Of a DNA stretch of 64,000 bases, positions 1 through 10,454 are shown piece after piece. The translations under genes were made by a program, and so were the position numbers. The notes under the pieces are model-generated. The model saw only the letters and a program-made list of their open reading frames with translations, did no database searches and was not told the origin of the DNA. The number at the start of each line of letters is the position of its first letter. Positions within the stretch are counted from its first letter, which is position 1. Origin of the DNA: Antedon mediterranea (lineage: Eukaryota; Echinodermata; Crinoidea; Comatulida; Antedonidae); contig NC_092673.1 in the NCBI RefSeq assembly GCF_964355755.1, forward strand, positions 6,949,001 to 7,013,000, written 5' to 3'.

Positions 1-63
1 AAATAGCTGGAAATGGAAGATCGATCTTTTATTTTATTTAAAAAAGTATGACTTTGGAAATAT

Positions 64-387
64 TGCATTGGCAATGTTAGGTACCGCATTGTTTTTAAAA
101 TATTACTCTTTGTTTTTAAGTCTATAAATGGCATGGCTCCTGAGTATATTTCTGACATGCTTAGGCTGTATGTTCCCGGACGTAATCTGCGTTCTAGTGA
201 CTCGCTGCTTCTACATCAGCCTAAGTCTCACCACTCATGGGGTGACAGAGCATTCTCCGTTACTGCTCCTCGTCTGTGGAATGCTCTACCGAGCTCTATA
301 AGATTTTGCAAAACTGTTGATACTTTTAAAAAATTATTAAAAACACATTTATTCATTAAGGCATATGGAAATCATGAGGTTTCTTAA
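64..387 (+). pseudogene. LINE ORF2 C-terminal fragment (L2/CR1-like)
   Basis: The frame reads through VRYRIVFKILLFVFKSING and MAPEYISDML, then YVPGRNLRSS, and later WGDRAFSVTAPRLWNALP and DTFKKLLKTHLF. This block (LHWLPVRYRI-like start, RNLRSS, GDRAFSVxAPxLWNxLP, FKxxLKTxLF) is the conserved post-RT tail of L2/CR1-clade LINE proteins. Only about 108 residues remain, and the RT core and endonuclease are missing. A frameshift or substitution lies just upstream, near 60-75, so this is a dead fragment. The protein end at TTTCTTAAAG is probably the natural stop. Confidence 0.72.
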
Positions 388-681
388 AGTTTTTTAGACT
401 TAGAATTGTTTTGTATACCTTTCCAGGCCAGCATTATCTTTGGGGTGCCTCTGTCTTGGTTGTTGTCTCTGAGCACCCGGTCGTCTGTGGCAAGGCAAAT
501 GTGTATCCTGCTCCTTTGTTTGGTCACCTAGGTAGGGGTCCGGGACCGCGACAGAACGACAACGGATGGGGACCCTCCAAAGAAATTGCATTTTATTTTT
601 CAGGAATTTGTATGATTTATTTTTTTTTTATTTTTAAATGCGCCTTGAGCACTCTGGAGTGGTATGTGCGCTATAAAAATC

Positions 682-735
682 TTATTATTATTATTATTAT
701 TATTAGTGTTAGTGTTATTATTATTATTATATTAT
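682..735 (+). repeat. (ATT)n microsatellite, LINE tail
   Basis: A near-pure ATT run with two short interruptions directly follows the LINE 3' untranslated region and marks its 3' terminus. Confidence 0.85.
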
Positions 736-1621
736 TTATATTGAACCTCATTTTATAAACTCCTTAATTTTGAATTTGTTAAAACATATTCCAAAATGTT
801 ATCAATATGTGATTCTTGAAATGATTAGTATTTATCAATGTACAATTAAATAATTTTTGTCTAGATCTGAAATAATGAAACAACCTGTCTTGGAAATGTA
901 TATTACAGATTAATGAATCACTTGTATTGTATATTTTAATAATTGGATCGAATCTGGAATGATTACAATTGTAAAAATGGTATCTGAACAATTCCAAAAG
1001 AGAAGATATGTAATAAGTTAATGAAGAAGCATACAATACAGTTACTATTGTATTAAGAAAAATATTTCTAAGCCTATTAAGCGTAGAAAATAATAATGTA
1101 TATAAAAATGAAAAGGTTAAGACATATAGATGTGATGTATATACTAATATGATGGTTAAACAACAATTTAAACTCATTTATCACTTAGTGCACAAAATAA
1201 TATGCAAATGAAAATACAGAATGGGAAAATATATGGCTTGCAAATGTTATTACCATTAATAACAAAGATATCAGAATGTAAGTTATGTAAGATTAGACTA
1301 TCAACTAATTAAAATTAAAAAAACTGTAAAGATTGTGAAAAATGCAAGGTGAGGTAAAACTCATCCTTTTGAAAAATGTAAGATAACGGAATCCATTTGA
1401 AACAAATTATGTTGTTACTTTAAGAAATTTAATCCTACGCATTTTAACTTACTATATTTACTTATAAAAATTGAAACTTTAGGAATATTTTGTTTATACA
1501 AACGTAAAATACTTGAAAATGTACATCGGTATACAGTATGTTTTAAATTAATTAAAATTCAGGTCACAATATTTTTACAAATGAAGAGAAGAGCATTATA
1601 AAACAAAACTAAACAATATAA
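736..1621. other. No gene recognised; AT-rich intergenic DNA
   Basis: Unique-looking AT-rich sequence. Short open frames on either strand show no coding bias or recognisable motif. Confidence 0.6.
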
Positions 1622-1627
1622 TAACAA

Positions 1628-2425
1628 GGCCAACAGCCATTAAGTCGCGTGCTACAATGCATAGTGATACCGGACCGACAGACAGACCGACAGACAGACC
1701 GACAGACAGACCGACAGACCGACAGACAGACAGACCGACCGACCGACATAGTGAACTATACTGACCGAAATTACTGAACATGTTTAAAAATGTTGAATGT
1801 TTAAAAACATTTATACTTTTTTAATTTACACGTGGGTAGCCTGTCAATTTCGACGTGCTCGTATAACGTAATTTCGAGTTGAAAAGTAAGTCAAGAAAAC
1901 AGAAATCGGGCAAAAAGAGTGCGCAATAACATTTAACGCGCAGTGCGCGCGCAAAAATATGCGCACTCATGGCAATTTTGTAAACGCTTAAAATTGCCTG
2001 AAATGTACTCTTATTTCATCGAAAATAAATTTTGAAAATTTTAAGCGCGCGTACGCATGCGTTACATGCGCTACGCACGTAATTGTATTGCCATATGATG
2101 ATTTATGCCCTGAAATTTATGAGTACCAAATTTTATTTAATTGTGATTCATGGTTGTGAAGATATGATTACAAACGTGATTTCGTTAAATCGTGCGTAGA
2201 CCGCGTAATTTTTTATTGCGCACCGTGAAAACATAACCACATTGATTCCTGGCCATAAGGAATATACTGTGAAAAATTGACCTAGCTAGATTAAACTGAT
2301 ATCAAGATAAGGTCAGAAAGCGATAAAACGCATAGTGATACCGGACCGACAGACAGACAGACAGACCGACAGACAGACCGACCAACCGACCGACATAGTG
2401 AACTATAGAGTCGCTTCCACGCGAC
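1628..2425 (+). mobile_element. Long copy of GACC/GACA-repeat element
   Basis: It starts with GGCCAACAGCCATTAAGTCG and ends in a hairpin, AGTCGCTTCCACGCGACT. It carries two blocks of GACC/GACA tetranucleotides (about 1675-1745 and 2345-2395), each bracketed by GCATAGTGATACCGG and CATAGTGAACTATA. Between the blocks lies about 590 bp with CGCG-rich words. The same ends, joined directly with one GACC block, form the 110-bp copies at 40503-40612 and 41704-41813, so those look like internally deleted derivatives. No coding capacity was seen. The superfamily is unknown. Confidence 0.6.
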
Positions 2426-2430
2426 TAAAA

Positions 2431-2840
2431 AGATGCTTGATTGAAAAAAAAAGGATAAATATTATTAATTAAGTAAAAGAGATTGAGTTTGTGTACAACA
2501 TTTGTAACATGAAAAATGTACTTACTTATATTATAATACATTATGTGAATAATGCTAAGGAAAGCTAATTCTACATAGAGAAACTTGTGCATGCAAATAC
2601 TGTATGAAAAATATTTATACTGTAGAAAAGAAATTTAAAAAAAGACGTTAGATTAAAATCATACAAATTAGTTAAAAGATATTCAAATGAAACTAATAAA
2701 AGCAATTTTTATGAATTTAATGATAAATGCAAGTAATGTCTTACTGAGTAAACAGTTATATTTATGAATAAGATACACAGTAATGTAAAGTGTACTATTG
2801 TACTTTTTATTTTATTATAAGAAATGTAGAGAAATGTGTT
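2431..2840. other. No gene recognised
   Basis: AT-rich sequence with no open frame, repeat family or RNA motif that I recognise. Confidence 0.6.
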
Positions 2841-3189
2841 TATATATATAGAAGTATCTCTTCGGGGATCCGGCCTCGTGAATAAAAAATACTGAAAGAT
2901 GAGGGCGTATCAATTTGATCTCTGGAGCGCGTGCGTACAATTGAGGACTAGTGCTGTTCCGCCGTACCACGCCGAGAATGTTAAATAGTCGCTATCCAAT
3001 CGAGTTTGAACAATACCATGAAAGCCCCAGTGGTCTAATGGTAAGAACATCTACATATCAAGCAGGCGGTCCGAGTTCGAGTCTCGGTTGGGACACAGAT
3101 TTCCTCATCTTTATCGTTTCAAATTAATTAATTAAGTTTCAGTATATTACCGGGCGGTTTAGAATTAATGTTCTTTGCCTGATTTTTTT
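2841..3189 (+). repeat. tRNA-bearing cassette, copy 1
   Basis: A unit of about 350 bp. It opens in (TA)n, then a short hairpin ATCTC-TTCG-GGGAT, then a conserved leader containing TGTTCCGCCGTACCACGCCG, a tRNA-like body (3024-3095), a trailer with AATTAATTAATTAA, and GGGCGGTTTAGAATTAATGT before another (TA)n. A second copy starts at once at about 3190, so the units are head to tail. Other copies lie at 3190-3279 plus 5288-5580, and inverted at 30200-30560. Confidence 0.75.
3024..3095 (+). tRNA. Degenerate tRNA-like gene in cassette copy 1
   Basis: The A box (TGGTCTAATGG) and B box (GAGTTCGAGTC) are intact, and the T-arm CCGAG/CTCGG pairs perfectly. The anticodon stem is damaged (TCTAC opposite GCAGG) and the acceptor has a mismatch at the second pair. 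The loop ATATCAA reads anticodon ATC. No T-run terminator follows. Most likely a pseudogene or a tRNA-derived module of a repeat. Confidence 0.55.
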
Positions 3190-3279
3190 ATATATATAAA
3201 GTATCTCTTCGGAGATCCCGCCTCGTGAATAAAAATACTGTAAAAATGAGGGCGTATGAATTTGATCTCTGGTGCGCGT
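3190..3279 (+). repeat. tRNA cassette copy 2, 5' part
   Basis: The first 90 bp of a second cassette: (TA)n, a perfect ATCTC-TTCG-GAGAT hairpin, and the leader down to GGTGCGCGT. The foldback element at 3280 interrupts it, and it resumes at 5288. Confidence 0.8.
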
Positions 3280-5287
3280 TGTTACAACCGTTAATGTAGA
3301 AAACGCCAGCTTATGTCGAAACAACCGTTAATGTAGAACAATCCACCGCTTATGTAGTAAAACCTCCAGCTTATGTAGAAACACCAACAGCTTATGTAGT
3401 AAATAAAAACCAACACCAGCTAATGTAGAAACGGTCAACAGCTTATGTAGTAACGAAAATTGCCTCCCAGCTTATGTAGTTACTATCGCCAGCTAATGTA
3501 GAAAATGTTACATATTTTACAAAAATGTCTAAATCATGTGCAAATGCATCGATATTAACTTAGCTATCAGTCTTTCCACCTCTCGTAAGCAACCAACTTT
3601 CTAAAACGACCACACATCGTAAGCTACCATCTCTGTTAAGGGACCGCTTCTCATAATCGACCACCTCTCGTAAGGGATCACCTCCTCTCATAAGGGACCA
3701 CTTCTCATAATCGACCATCTCTCGTAAGTGACCACCTCTCTTAACGACCACACCTCTCGTAAGTGACCACCTCTTTTAAGGGACCACGACCTCTTTCTCT
3801 CTATTAAAGGACCGCTTCTCATAATCGTCAGTGACGACTGTTTTAAAGGACCACCTCTCTTAACGACCCCACCTCTCGTAAGTGACGACCTCTTTTAAAG
3901 GACCACTTTCTCTGTTAGAGACTGCTTCTAATTATCGACCATATCTCGTAAGCGACCACCTTAACGACCACACCACTCGTCAGTGGCGACCTCTTTTAAA
4001 AAGCCAGCACCTCCTCTATTTAAGGACCGCTTTTCATAATCGACCTTCACCCGTTACATCGACCTCTGGAAAGTTACTACCTCTATTGAACGACCGCCGT
4101 CTCTGTTCAGGTCCCACTTCTCATCATTAACCATCTCCCGTAAGCGATATAGTCGATTATGAGAAGCGGTTCTATAATAGAGAGAAAAAGGTCGTGGTCA
4201 CTTACGAGAGGTGTGATCGTTAAGAGAGATAGTCGCTTACGAGAGGTGGTCGATTATGAAAAGCGGTCCCTTAAAGGAGGAGGTGATCACTTCCGAGAGG
4301 TGGTCGATTATGATAAATGGTCCCTTAAAAGAGACGGTGGTCGTTCAATAGAGGTGGTCACTTACTAGAGGTCGTTGTGACGGGAGATAGTCGATTATGA
4401 GAAGCGGTCCTTTAATAGAGAGAAAGAGGTCGTGGTCCCTTAAAAGAGGTGGTCATTTACGAGAGGTGTGGTCGTTAAGAGAGATGGTCGCTTACGAGAA
4501 GTGGTCCCTTAACAGAAACGGTGGAAGTTCAATAGAGGTGGGCAATTCAATTGAGAAGCGGCCCTTTAATAGAGAGAAATATGTCGTGGTCCCTTAAAAA
4601 AGGTGGTCATTTACGAGAGGTGGGCTACGAGAGGTGCAGTGGTCGATTATTAGAAGCGGTCCCTTACGAGAGGTGTGGTCGTTAAGAGAGATGGTCGCTT
4701 ACGAGAAGTGGTCCCTTAACAGAAACGGTGGAAGTTCAATAGAGGTGGGCAATTCAATAGAGAAGCGGCCCTTTAATAGAGAGAAATATGTCGTGGTCCC
4801 TTAAAAAAGGTGGTCATTTACGAGAGGTGGTCGCTTACGAGAGGTGCAGTGGTCGATTATTAGAAGCGGTCCCTTATGAGAGGAGGTGATCCCTTACGAG
4901 AGGTGGTCGATTATGAGAAGCGGTCCCTTAACAGAGATGGTAGCTTACGATGTGTGGTCGTTTTAGAAAGTTGGTTGCTTACGAGAGGTGGAAAGACTGA
5001 TAGCTAAGTAAAGATCGATGCATTTGCACATGATTTAGACATTTTTGTAAAATATGTAACATTTTCTACATTAGCTGGCGATAGTAACTACATAAGCTGG
5101 GAGGCATTTTTCGTTACTACATAAGCTGGTGACCGTTTCTACATTAGCTGGTGTTGATTTTTATTTACTACATAAGCTGTTGGTGTTTCTACATAAGCTG
5201 GAGGTTTTACTACATAAGCGGTGGATTGTTCTACATTAACGGTTGTTTCGACATAAGCTGGCGTTTTCTACATTAACGGTTGTAACA
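3280..5287. mobile_element. Foldback (long-inverted-repeat) element, 2,008 bp
   Basis: The termini are TGTTACAACC and GGTTGTAACA, flanked by a direct duplication CGCGT (3275-3279 and 5288-5292). The uninterrupted cassette at 30200-30560 shows the empty site with one CGCGT. The outer roughly 280 bp of each arm is almost perfectly inverted and built of spaced AGCTTATGTAG/AGCTAATGTAG words. The inner arms are made of words such as GTGGTCGCTTACGAGAGGTG and GATTATGAGAAGCGGTCCC, inverted across a centre near 4280. No transposase is present, and the small open frames inside are by-products of the short-period repeats. Confidence 0.85.
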
Positions 5288-5580
5288 CGCGTGCGTACAA
5301 CACTGAGGACTATAGAGCTGTTCCGCCGTACCACGCCGAGAATGTTAAAGAGTCGCTATCCAATCGAGTTCGAACAATACCATGAAAGCCCCAGTGGTCT
5401 AATGGTTAGGACATCTGCATATCAAGCAGGCGTTCCGAGTTCGAGTCTCGGTTGGGTCGACTTTTTCTCATTCTCACAGATTTCCTCATCTTTATCGTTT
5501 CAAATTAATTAATTAAATTTCAGTATATTACCGGGCGGTTTAGAATTAATGTTCTTTTCCTGATTTGTTTATATATATAT
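5288..5580 (+). repeat. tRNA cassette copy 2, 3' part
   Basis: It continues the cassette broken at 3279, from CGCGTGCGTACAAC through the tRNA-like body to the (TA)n end. It abuts the coding region of the Penelope-like element that follows. Confidence 0.8.
5388..5459 (+). tRNA. tRNA-like gene in cassette copy 2
   Basis: A 72-nt cloverleaf can be drawn. The acceptor GCCCCAG pairs with TTGGGTC except at pair 2, the D-arm is GTCT/AGGA, the anticodon stem is TCTGC/GCAGG with loop ATATCAA (U33 present, anticodon ATC), and the T-stem is CCGAG/CTCGG. An A box and B box are present. A T5 run (from 5463) follows as a possible Pol III terminator. ATC would read GAU but is not a normal eukaryotic Asp anticodon, so isotype and function are doubtful. 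Confidence 0.6.
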
Positions 5581-7468
5581 AAGATCGAAGAACTATACAA
5601 ATTCGAAGATGACATACTCCATCTGATACAATCGACAACATTCAAAAACATAGACAACCCTCTACTCAACAAGTTAAAAACCGACTCCAAGAAAATTGAA
5701 AACGAGCCCGAACTTTTAATTGCAGCCGACAAAACCACACATTTCTACAAACTAGACCCACCGACGTATGACAACCTCCTAGAAGAAAACATCACCAAAT
5801 CATACAAGAAAGCAGAACCTGAACTCGTACAAACGATTCATAGAAAAAACAAAAGTATTGCAACAAAATTGAACATCGCCGACAGAGTGGATACAACTGC
5901 AAATAAAGATGCTTTCATAACCCTTAAAGACCACAAACCGAACTTCACTAACAAACCGACTTGCCGATTAATAAACCCGACCAAATCAGAGATAGGCAAG
6001 ATAAGCAAAACTATACTCGATCGTATTAACAGCAAAATTACATCAAAACTTTGCACCAATCAATGGAAAAATACCTCATCGGTCATCGAATGGTTTAAGA
6101 GCATCGACAAGAAACAACAACACAACTTCATATGCTTCGACATCGTAGAATTTTACCCCTCTATCAGCAATGACCTGCAGAACAAAGCACTAGACTTCGC
6201 TAATAGATACGATGATATTACCAACAACGAAAGAGACATCATCGTACATACCAAAAAATCAATATTATCACACAAACAGCAACCATGGCAAAAAAAGGCC
6301 CCACCGCATTCGATGTGACTATGGGTAGTTATGATGGCGCAGAAACGTGTGAACTTGTTGGAAGCTTCCTGTTACACCAATTACAACAGAAACTAGGAAT
6401 CAACATAGGACTTTACAGAGATGACGGCCTTGCCGTCACAGACACCACACCTAAAAGCACAGAAAACATTAAAAAAGACATATGCCAAATATTCAAAGAT
6501 AACGGCCTACGCATTACCATAGAAGCAAACAAACAAGTCATTAACTTCTTAGACGTCACACTAAACCTAGCGAGGAACACATACCAGCCCTACACCAAAC
6601 CAAACGCCACGTTACAGTATATCCATCAACAAAGTAACCACCCACCGACCATCCTAAAGAATATACCCGCCGGAATAAACAAACGACTCTCGTCGTTGTC
6701 ATCCGACAAGAATTCATTCAACCAAGCCGCCCCTGTATGCCAGAAAACTCTCAACGACAGTGGATACCAGTACACACTAAAATACGAGCCGGTAACCCAG
6801 ACAAGACGAAAAAACAGACAACGAAACGACATTCTGTGGTACAACCCACCGTTCAGCAAAAACGTCAGCACAAACATTGGACAGAAATTCCTATCCCTAG
6901 TAGACAAACATTTTCCAAAAGATAACAAACTAAGAAAAATCTTCAACCGAAACACCATCAAGATTAGCTACAGTTGTATGAACAATATGAAACAGATAAT
7001 AGACAGTCACAACAAGAGAATACTCAACCAGCCCGAAACAACATCCATGGAAAACACGCAAGAAATCAAAACATGCAACTGCCGACAGAAAAACACATGC
7101 CCGCTAAACGGAAATTGCCTACAATCATCTGTAATATACCAAGCCACAGTTACACGCAAAGACAAATCCACCTCGGAAACTTATATCGGACTCACTGAAA
7201 ATGATTTTAAAACACGATACAGAAATCACACCTCATCATTCCGTCATACACGTTCTAGAAACTCAACCGAACTCAGTAAACAGGACATTGAAGGACAACA
7301 ACACAGACTATTCAATCTCATGGCGCATCTTGGCAAAAAGAATGCAACCTCTGCCTCAAAGAGAAATTATTTATCATCCGCCACCCTGAATTATCGACAT
7401 TAAACAAACGCAACGAACTCGTGTCCGCCTGCCGGCACAGAAAGAAAGCATTGTTACATAACAGCTGA
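5581..7468 (+). pseudogene. Penelope-like RT + GIY-YIG endonuclease, frameshifted
   Basis: Frame 1 (5581-6318) shows PLE RT landmarks: AADKT, FITLKDHKPNF, CRLINPTKSEIGK and FDIVEFYPSIS. Frame 2 (6285-7403) continues with FDVTMGSYDGAETCELVG, the catalytic LYRDDGLAV, INFLDVTLNL, a Cys-rich linker (CNCRQKNTCPLNGNC) and the GIY-YIG core (VIYQATV...TYIGLTENDFKTRYRNH). A third frame supplies the C-terminus ([16 protein letters not shown] to the stop at 7466-7468). The first frame change is at A7G (6290-6297), the second near 7320-7360. The N-terminus is missing. The endonuclease would nick target DNA and the RT would copy element RNA. Probably inactive. Confidence 0.82.
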
Positions 7469-7553
7469 CATTCCAAAACATATCACCTGTAAATGCTAAT
7501 TCTACAAGTAAATGTGCTTATAAGCAACGTTGTAATTGATTGTTCTCATTATA

Positions 7554-7602
7554 GTCTCCTGATGAGTGAGTTGCACGACTCACGAAACAAGCCTGTAGAG
7601 AC
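7554..7602 (+). ncRNA. Hammerhead ribozyme motif of PLE-1
   Basis: Read directly: stem I GTCTC (7554-7558) pairs with GAGAC (7598-7602). The core CTGATGA is followed by stem II GTGAGT/ACTCAC around loop TGCACG, then GAAAC, a minimal stem III, and cleavage triplet GTA (7595-7597). Every canonical core base is present. Type I hammerheads with very short stem III are known from Penelope-like elements (Cervera and De la Peña). It lies on the element's coding strand just after the ORF. Confidence 0.8.
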
Positions 7603-7637
7603 CAAACTGTAGTTTTTACTTCTTTTCCAGACTTAAC

Positions 7638-7719
<82 letters not shown>
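7638..7719 (+). repeat. (TA)n microsatellite
   Basis: About 40 uninterrupted TA units close the Penelope-like element. Confidence 0.95.
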
Positions 7720-7723
<4 letters not shown>

Positions 7724-8333
7724 CTGAATATTAATTGTAGGTCTCACCTTTCACTAGATAAAAGCAATAGGTCAAATTGTGTTGCAGGTTTGTGGATGTC
7801 AATACAGTGAAAAGTAAACACGTTTCAACATAAAATAATATTAAATAAAAATAATGTAGACCTCAAGGTCGTTCGATTGTTGTTCATTTTTATTTCAACG
7901 GAGAAATTTGTTATACTAATGGCTTTTCGTTAAAAATCAATCAAAGCTATTATTTTGCTATTTAATACGCAATTTGTTTGCGTATAAGGTTTATTACATC
8001 TTTTGCAGTAGTCAAGGGTGGATAAAGGTAGGTAGTACAGTACGCTACTAACGCCTGTTTTCCATTAAACGCAACGCAACGACGTAGGCACAACGCAAGC
8101 GAGGTGACCAATCACAAACGACTGTTCGGATGATCAATCGCGTCGTTATTATCAAATTACTTGCGGCGCGATGACGTACTTGCGTTACGTCTGAGGGAGA
8201 TCTAAGCCTAATAGGTACAAGTTGGCATAATGTATGAGTTTGTATTTATCTCAAGCAGTACAAATTAGATGAAAGTTTACGTTCGACAATCTGTATTTGT
8301 GCAGATGCTTCTAAGCTGTACATAATGGGTTTT
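7720..8333. other. No gene; imperfect palindrome at about 8060-8215
   Basis: Mostly AT-rich unique sequence. Within it, TTTCCATTAAACGCAACGCA faces CTTGCGTTACGTCTGAGGGA, resembling the inverted ends of the MITE at 24430-24583 (TTCCCACTAGGACGCAACGC type), so a decayed relative is possible. Confidence 0.4.
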
Positions 8334-8741
8334 GTGTTACGTTAGCGACCGGACAGGACAACAAACAAACACAGATAAACCATCATTGGATGGAAATGTC
8401 ATTTATTCAAATGACGAATATTAAAACGTGTATATTGGTAAAACATAGATGACATATCACTTCTAGTATAAAACTTAATTATATTACATAATATAAAATG
8501 GGTCACGCCCTATACGTTATGTCATCTTAAACATAAATCAAATACTGCATAACGGATATCAGTTATCAGAATATTTAATCAAAGTATAAATCAAAGTATT
8601 AAACTCTACTTACTAAACAGTACTTAATATTAGGTTAACAAATTTGACTTAAGCATCAAATATATACATCTATAAATCTACTTGAGTCTGATTAAAATAC
8701 AATAAAATATGAAATTGGCTGTATATAAGACATGAGTCTGG
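8334..8741 (-). repeat. Split direct repeat B2 (outer end)
   Basis: 408 bp, nearly identical to 8995-9402. Differences include GTTAGC versus GCTAGC near the terminus and one base in the ATATTTAA(T/A)CAAAG segment. It forms the 3' terminus of the element. Confidence 0.88.
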
Positions 8742-8786
8742 CGCCCAGCCAAAGCAAAACGGGGGAAGAATGGGGTGGTCGGAGGG

Positions 8787-8994
8787 AAATTGAGTTTTGA
8801 CGCAGGACGTAGGTTTAGTCTTAATTAAAACAAAGGAGAGGATTAAACCACATGCGCCGCCGCTTATAAAGCCCCTCCAGCGATATGTTATGCATGACTT
8901 GGCAAATGAAACACCCTCTATCAGGAATTACAATTATACCTGTCTGCTAAGTGACACAAAACTATTTTCCTATATGCTTCGGAAAATTCTCTTT
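8787..8994 (-). repeat. Split direct repeat A2
   Basis: 208 bp repeating 15784-15991, here placed directly against B1. Open frames inside it are not conserved genes. Confidence 0.88.
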
Positions 8995-9402
8995 GTGTTA
9001 CGCTAGCGACCGGACAGGACAACAAACAAACACAGATAAACCATCATTGGATGGAAATGTCATTTATTCAAATGACGAATATTAAAACGTGTATATTGGT
9101 AAAACATAGATGACATATCACTTCTAGTATAAAACTTAATTATATTACATAATATAAAATGGGTCACGCCCTATACGTTATGTCATCTTAAACATAAATC
9201 AAATACTGCATAACGGATATCAGTTATCAGAATATTTAAACAAAGTATAAATCAAAGTATTAAACTCTACTTACTAAACAGTACTTAATATTAGGTTAAC
9301 AAATTTGACTTAAGCATCAAATATATACATCTATAAATCTACTTGAGTCTGATTAAAATACAATAAAATATGAAATTGGCTGTATATAAGACATGAGTCT
9401 GG
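8995..9402 (-). repeat. Split direct repeat B1
   Basis: The internal B copy, downstream of the recombinase gene and abutting A2 at 8994/8995. Confidence 0.88.
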
Positions 9403-9472
9403 GTGTCAACGCCAAAAACCCAGCCTTGGATGGGTTCCCACCCAGACCAAACAAAAACCACGGACCTGCCCC

Positions 9473-10282
9473 TTATGAACTGAACGATGAAATACGAATG
9501 TATTTCTTGAAAACAGAAGATTTCCATCTCCCAAATTGTTGAATGAGGCTATCTGACATGCCTAATGACGCAGCATGTGTTGCTGCCCCAATACGAAAAC
9601 TGTGGCCCTTGTAATGGCTCGGATTCAACCCAATAAACGACACTGCCGCTCTCAGCCGGCACGACACAAATTGTTGTGTAACCGCCTTGCCATCAAGGTG
9701 CTGAAACAAGGGACCTGTGGACTGTTGGCAATGTGCGAGGTAGTTTGTTAGTGCGGCTACTGGGCAGTACTTTTCTCTAACCCATGGTGCAAATGATACC
9801 GAAACGGGGGGTTTTCCAACTCCAGTTTTGTGGTGTCGTATTATGATTAAGGCCCCAGTTTCGTTCAGAGTTAAATCGTTGCGCTGTACTACGTTCGAAT
9901 CTTTGGCTTTAGATGCCAATTCTCCGAGTCGAAAAAACCCCTGAAACGCTGTAAGAAATAATGCTTCAAGTAACAAACGATGGGGTAGTAATGGTTCTAT
10001 AAACTGCAATGCATCGAGTAGCCTAATCAAGATCCCTTTTGTTATGGGAAGCCGAGAGTCCACTTTTGCCGCCCTAGAATGAATTCCGCGGATAATTTTT
10101 TGAACGAGGAAAAACCCGCTAGGATCCGGTAGGCCTACTAACTTGTGTACGAACGAGATTGCAGACATATGCGAGGAAATTGTTCCCGGTGCCAGACCTT
10201 TGTCAAATAAATGAGACAGGAAATTACAAATTGTACCTACATTAAGTGGTAAGGGTACTCGTTTTCCTGACCAGGATGCCAA
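9473..10282 (-). CDS. Tyrosine recombinase of the Ngaro-type element
   Basis: About 270 residues in the given frame. The N-terminal SAM-like segment includes ICNFLSHLFDKGLAPGTISS. The catalytic domain shows the first Arg in GFFRLGELA, a Lys in RHHKTGVGK, the HxxR box in GHSFRIGAATHA, and the nucleophile Tyr in GRWKSSVFKKYIR. All expected catalytic residues are present. The enzyme would integrate the circular cDNA without a DDE integrase. The frame stays open upstream to about 10425 without an ATG, and a TTTTACAG splice-acceptor-like site lies at about 10396-10403 (minus strand), so the true start may be spliced or farther upstream. Confidence 0.85.
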   Translation of the reverse strand: MASWSGKRVPLPLNVGTICNFLSHLFDKGLAPGTISSHMSAISFVHKLVGLPDPSGFFLVQKIIRGIHSRAAKVDSRLPITKGILIRLLDALQFIEPLLPHRLLLEALFLTAFQGFFRLGELASKAKDSNVVQRNDLTLNETGALIIIRHHKTGVGKPPVSVSFAPWVREKYCPVAALTNYLAHCQQSTGPLFQHLDGKAVTQQFVSCRLRAAVSFIGLNPSHYKGHSFRIGAATHAASLGMSDSLIQQFGRWKSSVFKKYIRISSFSS

Positions 10283-10454
10283 CAGTTGCAGACTACGTCT
10301 GTAAGCCTTTCTGGTGGCTGGTGCGAGGGAGGATTCGATTAAGGAGACCGCTGTCGGTGTCAGAGTGGGATTGGCTGCTCCTTGCTGTGGGTCTATGGAG
10401 AAGCCTGTAAAATAAACTATACAAATTAATCTTGTTTAACGTAAGTAAGTTATT

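Larger units (their letters stand above)
61..735 (+). mobile_element. 5'-truncated L2/CR1-like LINE, 3' end
   Basis: The end of a non-LTR retrotransposon: the last part of the reverse-transcriptase ORF, then an untranslated stretch of about 290 bp, then a (ATT)n tail. A tail sequence ending in GCGCTATAAAAAT before an ATT microsatellite is typical of CR1/L2-type LINEs, which prime on short 3' repeats. The element runs off or decays at the left window edge. Assignment to L2 rather than a neighbouring clade is from protein flavour only. Confidence 0.75.
5577..7637 (+). mobile_element. Penelope-like element (PLE-1), 5'-truncated
   Basis: Reverse transcriptase joined to a C-terminal GIY-YIG endonuclease through a Cys-rich linker, followed by a hammerhead ribozyme motif and a (TA)n tract. 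This order defines Penelope-like elements. The Cys-rich linker (CNC...CPL...C) before GIY-YIG suggests the Neptune-type branch, which is a tentative assignment. It starts in the middle of the protein, directly after the tRNA cassette. Confidence 0.85.

Noticed and set aside
779-1177. 132-residue minus-strand frame in AT-rich DNA
   Set aside because: Composition reflects AT bias (Leu, Ile, Phe, Tyr-rich), with no conserved motif or neighbouring gene signals.
3560-4600. Short frames and CRISPR-like regular words inside the foldback element
   Set aside because: The spacing is irregular, the words are inverted across the centre, and the whole has transposon ends with target duplication; not a CRISPR array or genes.
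8797-9006. Open frame in repeat A2 (repeated in A1)
   Set aside because: No recognisable motif; lies on the strand opposite to the element's genes.
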